Of a stretch of DNA of 64,000 nt, positions 1 to 10,900 are shown piece after piece. The position numbers were made by a program, and so were the translations under genes. Location: assembly GCF_019175385.1 (NCBI RefSeq), contig NC_083337.1, positions 48,398,938 through 48,462,937 on the forward strand, written 5' to 3'. The DNA is from Lycium barbarum. Taxonomy: Eukaryota; Streptophyta; Magnoliopsida; Solanales; Solanaceae. Position 1 is the first letter of the stretch. Every line of letters starts with the position of its first letter. The notes below the pieces were generated by a model. That model saw nothing but the letters and a program-made list of their open reading frames with translations, made no database searches and was not told the origin of the DNA.

Positions 1-947
1 GCCGGGTACGTTATATGATGATATGATGATATGATGATGTGATGATGTGATGATACGATGATATAATTATAGCACCGAGTCCCATGATAGGCCGGGTACA
101 GTATACGTGTACACGACTTTATTCACCGAGTCCCTCACTAGAGGGCCGGGTACGGTATATGTATATGATGATATGATGGTATGATGATATGATGATATGA
201 TTTTATTCACCGAGTCCCATAATGGGCCGGGTACGGTATATGATAATGATATGCATGGTTTTGTTTCGTAAGGCACATGTACAGTGATTTCTTGATTATC
301 ATACTTGTCTCTTGGAATCTCTACTTCAGTTATGATCTTCCTTATTGTATTTCATGCTTTATATACTCAGTACATATTCCGTACTGACCCCCTTTCTTCG
401 GGGGGCTGCGTTTCATGCCCGCAGGTACAGACTGCGGTTTGGTGACCCGTCAGCATAGGACTTCTACTCAGCTGTTTTGGAGAGCTCCGTTGTTCCGGAG
501 TCTAGAGTTTTGCTATAGGTCTTATGATATATATGTATATGTTTAACCAGGGGTACGGCGGGGCCCTGTCCCGTCATATTTCATTATCGATACTCTTAGA
601 GGTCTGTAGACATATGTGTGGGTTGGGTATAAGTTCTGTTCAGCTGTTCCTATGCGTTGTGCTATGTGTATGTTCATCTGTAATGACAGCCTTGTCGGCT
701 AGCATATGACATGATATTGATGTGTAGTGGCAGCCTTGTCGGTTTGCGGATCATTTTATGATTTGATCAGTTGTGACTCCTTAGGAGACAGTTTATCTGG
801 ACATATATATATGATGACATTATGAACCTTGGAGTTCCTTTACAAGTTTTCATAATGTTCTTAGATTCTGTATGACTATATCTAATAGGTACGTATACGG
901 GTGTCCAGGTCGGACACTATTCATGGCCCACGGGGTTGGTCGTGACA
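1..947 (+). repeat. LTR H (3' part), plus-strand gypsy LTR inserted in the gag of element F
   Basis: This is the downstream part of a gypsy-type LTR whose start lies left of the window. It ends with GGTTGGTCGTGACA at 947, the same end seen on most LTRs here. It holds an ATGATG-rich stretch and tandem copies of a block with GGGCCGGGTACGGTATAT and CACCGAGTCCC (about 60-240). The conserved hairpin region AGTAC...GTACT / CCCCC...GGGGG is at 369-427. The LTR interrupts the Gag/protease junction of element F right after codons for VVTGTLSVF on the minus strand, so it is younger than F. Whether it is a solo LTR or the end of a full element cannot be decided here, and no TSD can be checked. Confidence 0.85.
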
Positions 948-1544
948 AAAATACGGATAATGTACCTGTAACCACATTCTGGGAGGACTCAAGATCATGT
1001 CGTCCGGCTAAAGCATACATACAGGGCTGAGTGCCACCTGAAGTAGATGCTCCCCCTCTGCCTCTACCTCGACCTGCTGGAATCTGGGGAGTCTGCCCTA
1101 CCGGGCGCACTGAAGAAGAACCAGCCGCTGATCCTGTGGGCTGAACCCCACCTGTACCACTCATTGACGGGAAATCTCGCATCATGTGCCCAACCTGGCC
1201 ATAGGCATAGCAAGCATTTCAACCTTGGCGACACTGTCCGGAATATAATCTACCGTACTGGCTGCATCGCGGTGCTGGGGGTCTCCTCTTGCTATAATCA
1301 CCCCCAAACTGAGAACCTGAGGCTCTCGAACTCTGACCCTGTCCTGAAGGAAATGAGCGATCAAATCTCCTACCTGCAAATCGTGGGGGCGCACTAGTCG
1401 TCGACTGGCCTGAGTGTCTAGAATATGCCTGCCTTGATCCCCCTCTATAATCAATGCCAGCCCCCACAGATATGACCCTCTTACTTTGCCTTCTATCAGT
1501 ATCACGATCACCCCTTTGCGGATGTTGTTGTCCTTCTAAGTTCT

Positions 1545-2339
1545 TGTCACGACCCAACCCCATGGGCCATGACTAGTGCCCGAGCTGGATACTCATATAC
1601 GTACCTGTTAGATATAGTCAAACTGAATCTATGAACAATATGGAAACTTGCAAAAGAACTCCAAAGGTTCATAACGTCATCATATATATATATCCAGATA
1701 AACCGTCTCCTGAGGAGTCATAACTAATCAAATCATAAAATGATACGCAAACCGACAAGGCTGCCACTACACATCAATATCATATGCAAGCCGACAAGGC
1801 TGCCACTACATATCAATATCATACGCAGGCCGACAAGGCCGCCACTATAGACGAACATATCCATAGCACATCGTATAGACACAGCTGAACAAACTTATAC
1901 ATAACCCACACATATGTCTACAGACCTCTAAGAGTGTCGATAGTGAAACATGACGGGACAGGGCCCCGCCGTACCCCTGGATAAACATACATATATATAT
2001 ATATATATCAAAAGATCTGTATCAAATGTCTAGGCTCCGAAACAATGGAGCTCTCCAAGACAGCTGGGTAGAAATCCTAAGCTGGAGGATCACCAAATCG
2101 AGTATCTATACCTGCGGGCATGAAACGCAGCCCCCCGAAGAAAGGGGGTCAGTACGAGATATGTACTGAGTATATAAAGCATGAAATACAGTAAAGAGGA
2201 TCCTCACTGAAATAGAGATCACAGGAGACAAGTATGACATTCAAAATACCAATACACTTGCCTTATGAAATGTAAATCGTGCATATCAATATCATATATC
2301 ATACCCGGCCCATTATGGGACTCGGTGACATAATCATAT

Positions 2340-2420
<81 letters not shown>

Positions 2421-4427
2421 GTACCCGGCCCTCTAGTGAGGGACTCGGTGAATAAAGTCATCACATGCCATCTTTGGCACCATAATCACATCATCATATC
2501 GTCATATCATCATATCATCACATCATCATATCATATATATATATATACCGTACCCGGCCCTCTAGTGAGGGTCTCAGTGAACAATGCAGTGGAACTGTGC
2601 ACGAAAACATACCCGGCCCGGGACTCGGTGAAAGATATAATAACAGCATGCACGAGCATAGTAGTGAGTAACCATATGCAAATCAAATCATCATCTGAGA
2701 CTCGATAGAATAGATAGAATGAACTGACACTTGAATATCAAGACAATAATCATATTAAGTATCCTTCGAATATCACAATGGATTATATCAAAATAGAACT
2801 TCAGGAATCATAGACACGTATCAAGACATAATGATGAATGTTCTGGGAATCAAGAACGTTAGCCATCCGAGTGGCTCTAAGAATAGGAGCTTTCTTTTGA
2901 AGTCCTATATACGTCAATCTATTTGTTTCATAAAGATCATGCCAAAAGTAAAGAAGGGTTAGCTCTACATACCTGTCGTAGATCAACCGTAACCAAACTT
3001 ACTTCGTCGCTCCTTTAACCTATTTAATATGAAAGTAATACTATTGTTAATAAACTACGACTTTCCAGCTTATAAATCTACAACCAATCATTTATAGGAA
3101 TCATTTCTTAGTTCCCACTTCTCTATTAGTAATTTGATTAGTTAAGAACCTAACGGAAATCGGGCAGCATTTCCTCTATATAACTCGCCTAACCCGAACT
3201 TCCAATTAATCTCCTATTATCACAGCAATACCAACAAAACCAATAATAGAAATATTCATATCAAACCCTTAAAATCCAGCCCATAAACAACTAAAACAAC
3301 CCAATAACCTTTCTTAATCCTTTTCCAATCCAAATCATTAACATCTAAGATTATACACCAAACAGACCAACATTCGCTTTGTATACGATACGTTATACAC
3401 TTGTTTCCTCCAAATTTAGGAGCCACATCACCAACAACACGACAACAACAAGAACAACAACACATGAACATAAAACCACACTTTTAATCTTTCAACTCAA
3501 CAAGAACAACCCACAACTTTATGAACATTTAATCCAATTCATATTTCAACAATTTCATATAACAACTACAACCTTAATTATCATAATTCCTTCACTTTCA
3601 TCACACAATCAACGACAACAATAGCAACAACACTAATTAAAATTAATTCACCATTTCTAGATTAAGACAGCCCCTCATATGGCCCAAATAAAATCTCTAC
3701 ATCAATCATACACAATTCTTTGCATCCAATTCCATATAATACAAATTAATCTCTCCATTACAACATCTTTAACTCCAATTACATTTCAAGATGAAGAAAT
3801 CTTACCTTGAATTGAGTAGGACAGATCCTATAATAACTTGCTCAATTTGCACCACTTCATCTCCCGCACTTCGACACTCTTAGGTTGCTGCCTTCTTGAC
3901 GTGTAAAACACCTTAGGGGATTATAAAATACTTTTATTCACCATTAAAGCTGGCCGTGAGCTGCTCCAAATCTTCCATGGACGTGAGTTGCCATGGCATG
4001 GAAGCTCTCTCTCTTAATTCAATTTGTTGAATTGAAAGTGAAATGCAAAATGATGAATTAGTCATCAATTTGTGATTTTATATGCTGCCTTATAAGGTGA
4101 CACGTGTCCACCACAATGACATGTGTCTCACCATGTTGACATATGTCCCACTATGGCATGGACCAATCGGACTTGGCCATGTTGTAGTAGGGTCGATTTA
4201 ATACACTTAATTAATTACTAATCCCCACTTAATAATCTAATCATGGTTAGTTAATCCCTAATATCCCCTAATATTTCTACACCAATTGAATTTTACTGGT
4301 AATCGTGCACTTATTAAAAATTGGGGATTAAAAGCCCTTGGCTCATATCCCAAAAATAATCTCGTCTTTAAACTTATGTCGATTAGCTTACGAATAATCC
4401 AATGTATAAAAATTCAGGGGTATAACA
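1545..4427 (-). repeat. LTR of element G (2883 bp)
   Basis: Read on the minus strand it runs from TGTTATACCCCTGAATTTTT at 4427 to GGGTTGGGTCGTGACA at 1545. It contains the hairpin region (2110-2168), a (TA)n tract, the tandem GGCCGGGTACGG blocks (about 2300-2640) and a donor-like AAG|GTAAGATTTC near 3810. Its downstream half resembles H, D, I and J. Its first part resembles the inner upstream segment of solo LTR M. Confidence 0.8.
2345..2418. repeat. (TA)n microsatellite in the LTR of G
   Basis: Uninterrupted TA dinucleotide run of about 74 bp. TA runs recur at equivalent places in related LTRs (18347-18373, 24271-24341, 32790-32825). Confidence 0.95.
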
Positions 4428-4463
4428 TCCTTCCCCTCTTCAGAACATTCGTCCTCGAATGTT
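4428..4463 (-). other. Polypurine tract and adjacent palindrome of element G
   Basis: On the minus strand AACATTCGAGGACGAATGTT (4444-4463) is followed by the purine run GAAGAGGGGAAGGA (4428-4441) and then directly by the LTR start TGTTATACCCC. This is the plus-strand primer site of the retroelement. The palindrome upstream of it is shared with B, I, C and K. Confidence 0.85.
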
Positions 4464-5400
4464 AAATTGGTCTTGCATTCCCAATGCTTACTTAAATGTT
4501 CTTTTACTGAATTATACTCTTCACATGCCCCTTTCGTTGGTCGGTTTCCTTCAATCTATTATAATGCATTTCAGATCTCTACGTAACCATTCCCGTAATA
4601 TTTCTTCTTTTTGTTACTTCTCGAGGTAATAATTCCACGTCGTTGTCTTTACTCTCTTCTTTATTTCGCAGTCGGTTGTCGGTTGTATTGCGAGCTCTTC
4701 TGCTGGAATGTTACTCTCTCTCTTGTCTGCATACTGTTCAGTTGTACTGTCACTGATTGATTCGGACTTGTATTCATGGTGCACTTAGTCATAACTCGAC
4801 TCTTCCTTCTTCTATAGTTACTCCCTTAATATGATGTATCGTCCACTTCACTTTACGTTCTAATCTTTAAATAAAATCTTGTAACGCGTAGACATCACTC
4901 ATTGTTTTATTATACTTTACAACCCTTGGAGTATTTCATACCTCCGGTAACTTGTAGACCCTTCACAGACTCTACGAATAAAACGACATTTCCCAGGGTG
5001 TAACATTATTTTACTCCAATAACCTTGCTTTGCTCTGCTGTTACAGTCCATATTCTAGAATCTTCAGCATCATGTGTCACTTTTCGACTTTATTTTAAAG
5101 GTTTTTAACTGTCACTTTGCTTTTAGCTCTTGATCTCGATCTTTAGGGTTGGCTATCAAGTAGCGCTAGAGTTCCCTCATATTATAACTTCACATAGCTG
5201 CTCTGTGATCTATCTATTATTAACTGGTATAATTCTGAAAGAATATTTGATTTTTGACATATAAATTCAATGTCATCCAATAACCAGTTTGTTCCGATCG
5301 TCTCGCTTGAACTGTTTCACCATTTCCCTTACTCCAACTTGTAACACTTTAGGCATATTATCCCGTGTCATTTCTTTATATTTTAATTCGGGGTATAACA
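4464..5400 (-). other. Internal or second-LTR remnant of element G, no coding capacity seen
   Basis: About 0.94 kb, C/T-rich on +, without a recognisable retroviral domain. Its right end on - reads TGTTATACCCCGAATTAAAA and then GACACGGGATAA further in. This differs from the start of the G LTR but resembles the end of remnant E at 41235-41276. It may be the truncated start of a 5' LTR from another subfamily. Confidence 0.5.
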
Positions 5401-6206
5401 GTTCTGGGCATGTGCTTGAATGCGGGAAATATCCATCCCAATTTGCAACGAAGCCGTCAAGCCATCCTTAAATAAATGTGGCCCTAAGCCACTGACAAAC
5501 CTGTGTACCCTATCTCCCATGTCGGCCACCATAGTCGGGGCATATCTAGCCAATGAATTAAACTGAAGGCTATACTCCCAGGCACTCATATTTCCTTGTT
5601 TTAGATTTAAGAACCTATCTGCTCTAGCTCGGCGGACCTCGGGTGGCAAATGAAAGCATCTACAAACTCTTGCCAAATGGGAGGAGGCGCATTCTCTCTT
5701 CTTGACGATAACCAATTATTGTACCACAATACCGCCATATCTCAGAGTCTATAAGATGCCAACTTCACAGATTGAGTTTCGGAGGCATGAATAATCTTCA
5801 ATGTTCTCAACATTTCCTCAATAAAACTTTATGGGTCTTCATCCGGTTTTGACCCGAAAAACTCTGGAGGATTCAAACTCATAAAATCATGGGGCTCTGG
5901 TACTAGCTGCCCGATCACTTGGACCCTGCATTCTGCCACTGTGCCAGGGCGGCAACTAACTGCGTCAATAGATGAATAGCCTCGGTCACTTGTAGACCTG
6001 AAGCAGCCGGTGGACGAACTGGAGGCATAGGAGCTGGAACTGAAGCTCCCTTCTTGTTCTTCTAAATTGGGCGGAGTGGAGGAAGTATTAGATGGAGCCT
6101 CATTATGTGATTCGCCCTTTTCTACATTCATTGGCGGCTCTCTTCCTACCCGTCTTTTCATCGTAGTCTTTCCCTTCTGGGCGGCTGTAGCTTTTCCCTT
6201 TGGCGG

Positions 6207-6235
6207 CATTTCTGAAATCATAGCACACTATTAAG
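6207..6235 (-). promoter_or_regulatory. Putative 3' splice site upstream of the gag ATG of F
   Basis: On the minus strand a branch-point-like CTTAAT is followed by a T-rich stretch, GATTTCAG (CAG at 6214-6212), two bases, and the gag ATG at 6209. The same layout precedes gag in K, C and I. Splicing is inferred, not shown. Confidence 0.5.
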
Positions 6236-6400
6236 GAGGAGAAAATCTTATAACACAGCTCTATCGCACGATCTCTTAAGATGAAAGATGGTCATTTTTC
6301 CTAAATACCCTATAGCCTCCTATTTATTAGTGTGCCGCGCAACACACCATAAACAAGACTCTACTAGACACGGCTCGTAGACACTTCTTAAGACTGAACT

Positions 6401-6412
6401 GCTCTGATACCA
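6401..6412 (-). other. Primer binding site of element F
   Basis: The minus strand reads TGGTATCAGAGC, a 12-base match to the complement of the 3' end of plant initiator-Met tRNA. It starts 4 bases inside the 5' LTR end at 6417. This fixes the element's orientation. Confidence 0.92.
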
Positions 6413-6416
6413 CTTT

Positions 6417-6596
6417 TGTTACGACCTGACTAGGGGCCATGACGGGTACCCGGGGCTAGCCACCGAGCACCACTCATTCTATTACTCATCATACTCATTA
6501 TACGCTTCTTCATTACTCTTATGCTCATATTTATAGAAAAATCATTTTCATTTGAAACATGCTTACCTTTATATACATAAGCCCTTCGGCTATCAA

Positions 6597-6659
<63 letters not shown>

Positions 6660-6759
6660 CAATAAGGATATCGTGAGACCATACTACCCACACATAAGTA
6701 TCTACGAGCCTCTACTAGAGTACTAGACATATGGACGGGACAGGACCCCGTCATGCCCA

Positions 6760-6796
<37 letters not shown>

Positions 6797-9138
6797 AAAG
6801 AATAAGTCAATGGCACCTCCAGAATAATGGAGTACTCTCAAGTCTGCTAGTAGCTCCTACAAGTCTGGATCACCTCCCTGTCTACCTATGGGCATGAACA
6901 CAGTGTCCAAAGAAAACGGACGTCAGTACGAAGATTGTACTGAGTATGTAAGGCATCAACAATAACAATACATCAATGAAATAAGTAAGCATCAAATGAG
7001 GAGCAACCTGTAACTGACTATGAATTATAAAAGAAATAATGCATGCTGGCTTACTCCATAATCATCATCATATCATGTATGCATATATGTATAAGATTCC
7101 CGACCATATAGGTACGGTGTAATAATTATTAGCCGGCTTCCAGCCTCCCGCGTCCGGGGTACCATCTCATGCCGCCCACTAGTGGTGTCTGCCCATGCCA
7201 TCTAGACATTGTGTATACACTGCCCGCTTTGGCGGTGTCTGCCCGACCATATAGGCGTGGTATGATATCATCATGTATATCTCATAGACTTATCATACTG
7301 TTATCATAATGCATGTCTAGGAACTCAAGGATAACTATACTTTATCGGGGTGACATAAGGTCGTGAACCCTCGATTCCGTTATGGAGCATTCATAAGCAT
7401 TCTGCCTCACCTTGAAGGAATTAACATACAAGGTGAGTGTTTACAATGAACAACATCAATGGATCGTAGTTAACATCATTAGCTTTGTAGAAACATCATA
7501 TTAGTGGACTCTTGAATCTTTGGACTTAAGCTCATCATCATCATATTCATAATATCTCTGATTTCTTTTTTAACTAATATGGCCATTCATGAGCATAAAC
7601 TCTTAGTTTTCCGGAATGTAGGAAATTCATGGAGAAGGAGGAAAGATCATGCCATAAGATTCATGCCTTAGAAAGAAGAGACTAGCCTCACATACCTTTT
7701 CGTTTAGCTACTCTATCGCTTGAACGTTCCTCTCCAATATTCACGTTTCTACCTTCAAGAGAGTTCATACTCATATTAGATAATCGATAACATAAGCGTG
7801 TTTGAACTAAAGCTAGAGAAAATTGAGCAGTATCTCCTTTTTTTATACTACTTTCTCCATAATAACATTCATAATATCATCATCAATAACTTTTGTCAAA
7901 TTCGTCATTATTCCAATCCCCACAATTTCCTCTCAAGGTCATCCATAATCATGATCATAATACAACATTACATTCATTCTCATCTAATGTTTTTCTCATA
8001 CTCTTAACATCATTCATAACGTAATTACAATCACTACATATCAATATTCATGATTCACTCCAAACTACTACTCAAAAATGGCACTATTCCCACATTCATG
8101 ACTCATTTCCTATATCCTCCTACAATCAAAGTGTTTCAACTTATCAATACCTTAAAAAAACATGGAAATGCCATGAAACGTACCTTAGATAGTGTAGGAA
8201 TAAGCTTTAAGTGGAAATACTTCACTTGAGCAAAACCCTAGTTCCACTTCCCATGACATTTCTTGCCTTAGATGAACCCTAGTGAGTTTCTTGCACTTGT
8301 TTCTCTTGATTTGATGAAGTTGATCATTAATTTCTCTTAGGTTCTTGTATATGAAGAGTGTGGAAGATTCTAGAGAGGTCTTGAGTTGTGGAGAAGAAAA
8401 ATGAAATGAATTAAATGAACTTGGGGTGTTCTTTTATAAATTCAAAATCTGTCCCGACATCATTATACGGACACTTATACGGTCAATATAAACTTGTACG
8501 GTCCGTATAAGTGACCGTGAAATTGCTTTAGCAACCATCCCTTTCTGTGTCAATCATACGGCATATTGTACGGTCCGTATAATTTTATACGGTTCGTATA
8601 AGTGACCGTGAAATCACCCCATCAACATCTCGCTTCTGTGACCATTATACCGCACATTATACGGTCCGTATAATTATATACGGTCCGTATAAGTGACCGT
8701 ATAATCCCATCAGTGAGGGACCTTCACTGTGAATGATTCTGCGGACCATTATATGGACCGTATAACATTATACGGACCGTATAATTGGTCGTATAATCTA
8801 TCTTTTCTCCAATTTTGTTCTCGTTACTTCGTTTGATCCCGAATCCTTATGGAACCTTCTTGATACTTGTTTAACACCTCGTTAACAATCTAAGGGACAT
8901 TATAACTCTTCTCCAAAACATCATTAAGTCATCATTAGTTCAATACTCGTAAATTATGCCCAACACACAACATATGCCTTACTTTCCTTAACAACTTTCG
9001 TCTCCTACCTCAAATGTCTTTGAAACCTCATTTAGGACCATCAATTGTTATTTCTTAATTATCAAAACATCGTATACGTCGTGCCCTTCGTTAGTACATT
9101 CACTGTACGCTAACGGGAAATTTTTCCGGGGTGTAACA
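6417..9138 (-). repeat. 5' LTR of element F (2722 bp)
   Basis: Read on - it starts TGTTACACCCCGGAAAAA at 9138 and ends GGTCGTAACA at 6417 (TGTCACG changed to TGTTACG as read on +). In reading order it holds a palindrome cluster (8800-8450), a TATA box TTTATAAAAG near 8435-8444, donor-like sites (CTAAG|GTACGT near 8185 and AAAG|GTATGT near 7700), the hairpin region (6942-6885) and TA runs (6599-6652, 6758-6785). No insertion is seen in it. Only this LTR of F lies in the window. Confidence 0.88.
8450..8800. repeat. Cluster of TACGGWCCGTA palindromes in the LTR of F
   Basis: Many copies of ACGGTCCGTATAA, ACGGACCGTATAA and derived forms such as AAGTGACCGTGAAAT lie within about 350 bp. The cluster is immediately upstream, in element sense, of the TATA-like box. 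Equivalent clusters lie in C (12670-12805 and 20730-21005), K (42825-42965 and 56565-56695) and L (43800-43945). Confidence 0.85.
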
Positions 9139-10564
9139 CACAATGTGCCCTTACCATCTTTATTAGTCCTCGTAGTAGGGTTACACTTATGATAAGCTAA
9201 TAATCACAGTTCAAACTAATTCATGACTCAAAATATCCTCGAACTCATATTGGAACTTTTCCTTCACCTTATTCTCCTCAATTTTTGCAATATAGACCTA
9301 TCAGTACGGGACTAGGGTAAACTCTTACTTTACCACAACTTCCTTCCAACATGAGTACGCTCACTCTTGATTTCCTCATACCGGTGATCATTCAATTATC
9401 CTTTATTCTTTGTTGACATTCTATTGTTGCCCTTACATCATTTTTATTGGCAATTTCTTCGCGATGATCGTTTATACAGTTCTATAATACACACTCTCGT
9501 ATTCGTTATCGCCGGCGACTTATGAAATACTCTATAATCCCCGATAGTACTGCTATATTGCTACCCATAAGCGCACTACCTTCCTCCTCTTCAGAGATCG
9601 CCGCCTGCCTATAATTATCCTTTTTGTTAAGATTCTCACTTTTTTTGGCACTAAGATTTATTTTTCCCTGTAACTCAATTGTCCTTGGGATTCATTTCAT
9701 TCTTCTTCTTCTTTTTCTGGATGACCTGCAAACCTTTCTTATCCTCTTTGTTACCCTTCCGAATATGTCACTGCATATTTAGATGCGGTCCAAATTTTTC
9801 CGATACGTGCGATTCGAAACCACGTTCTAGAAAAATCATATCTCACGTCAATTAGAATCATTCTCTTTGACTCGTTAATCCCCTTACTTTCCTATCATAC
9901 TTTCTTTCCCGTACCTTCCCCATAATATACTTATTTCCAATCCATTTCTACTTCCTCCTAATACATTCTCGATATATCAATACATCTTGAACTTTGGCTT
10001 CTTCAAACTAATACATTTCTTTCTTTGGAATTTTGGGAATGTCATAATTCAATTCTGTACTAAATATGCTCCCCCCCCCCCCCCCCCCCCGTTTAAGGAT
10101 GTTCTTATACACGAGCAACATTTGAGTAGTAATCATCTTTGATAATCCTCTAGCCGACCTTAATGATCCTTTAGCTCCTCTGTTCCTTATAATACCGGAG
10201 TTCCTTCATCGTATGGTTTGACTTATTTTCCTTTCTGCTAGTTCAAGTCTGGTATTAAATCAAATGCTCATACATATCCGATCTAAAGCAGGCGCCCTCT
10301 TTATTGTCTTTCCAATTCTACCTTTTATAACTTGTAATTCCCTGGGCTAATGGATTAATGGGGACAGCGGAATTCATGAAGCCCCTTTATGGAGTGTTCT
10401 ACTATACCTCGCTCCTTCAACCCTAGTCGTTTTCCACAATCATCTTCTTAACACTGTTGAAATTCTTCTTGCTCTAGGTTCCCAATTCCAATTTTCGTCT
10501 ATATTATACCATTAAAGTTAATAATCCATATCCTTTCATTTGCTTAGCTCATTTGTCCCGTAAC
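9139..10564 (-). other. Remnant E: old LTR-retroelement sequence, no coding capacity seen
   Basis: This lies between elements F and C and belongs to the layer into which both inserted. It is pyrimidine-rich on + and has no recognisable domain in any frame. It includes a run of 20 C at 10071-10090. Its right end (TTTGTCCCGTAAC) appears to continue at 41235 with GACACTTACG and then an LTR-type terminus. This pairing rests on resemblance to the right end of G, where a similar TCCCGTGTCATTTC lies before the terminus. Whether it is LTR or internal sequence is unclear. Confidence 0.55.
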
Positions 10565-10861
10565 TATCACGACCCGACTAGGGGCCATGACGGGTACCCA
10601 GGGCTAACCACCGAGAACCGCTCATACCTTTACCCATCGTACACATAAAGCTTTCATTCATTAATTGTATACTCAAATCATAGGAAAACCATTTTTCACC
10701 TTGAAACATAATTACCTTTATATATATAAGCCCTTCGGCTATCAAAATAATATACAAACGATAAGGACATCGTGAGACCATACTACCCACACATGCGTAT
10801 CTACGAACCTCTACTAGAGTACTAAACATATAGACGGGACAGGACCGGTCGTGCCCAAAAC

Positions 10862-10900
<39 letters not shown>

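Larger units (their letters stand above)
1545..5400 (-). mobile_element. Element G: truncated LTR retrotransposon inserted in the gag of F
   Basis: A perfect 5-bp TSD GTTCT flanks it (1540-1544 and 5401-5405). The left end is TGTCACGACCCAACCCC and the right end is CGGGGTATAACA, so it lies in minus orientation. It holds one LTR (1545-4427), a polypurine tract (4428-4441, read on -) and about 0.95 kb of further sequence. No gag or pol is recognisable, and there is no second full LTR: only terminus-like bases mark the right end. It splits the F gag between QAHAQN and LEGQQ. Confidence 0.8.
948..6209 (-). pseudogene. Degenerate gag of element F, split by element G
   Basis: The start ATG at 6209 begins MPPKGKATAAQKGK, the lysine-rich N terminus shared with the other gags here, and lies two bases after a CAG. 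A TAA at 5829-5831 stops the frame after FFGSKPDEDP. A frameshift follows, then the gag core is open again (LPPEVRRARADRFLNLKQG, MVADMGDRVHRFV, QAHAQN) to the G insertion at 5400. It resumes left of 1545 with an RG/S-rich linker. A TGA at 1219-1221 and loss of two cysteines in the zinc knuckle (CYAYGQVGHMMRDF, expected CX2CX4HX4C) follow. The protein would have been the nucleocapsid precursor; it is now clearly dead. Confidence 0.85.
948..9138 (-). mobile_element. Element F: Ty3/Gypsy chromovirus, minus strand, partial and interrupted
   Basis: Reading right to left, F has a 5' LTR (6417-9138), a primer binding site (6401-6412) and a degenerate gag from 6209 leftward. Its gag is split by element G (1545-5400) and then cut by LTR H at 947. 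The pol and 3' LTR should lie left of the window. F is inserted in remnant E, which resumes at 9139. The gag resembles those of C, K and I, so F belongs to the same chromovirus group. Its LTR is most like C's 3' LTR and solo LTR L. Confidence 0.85.
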
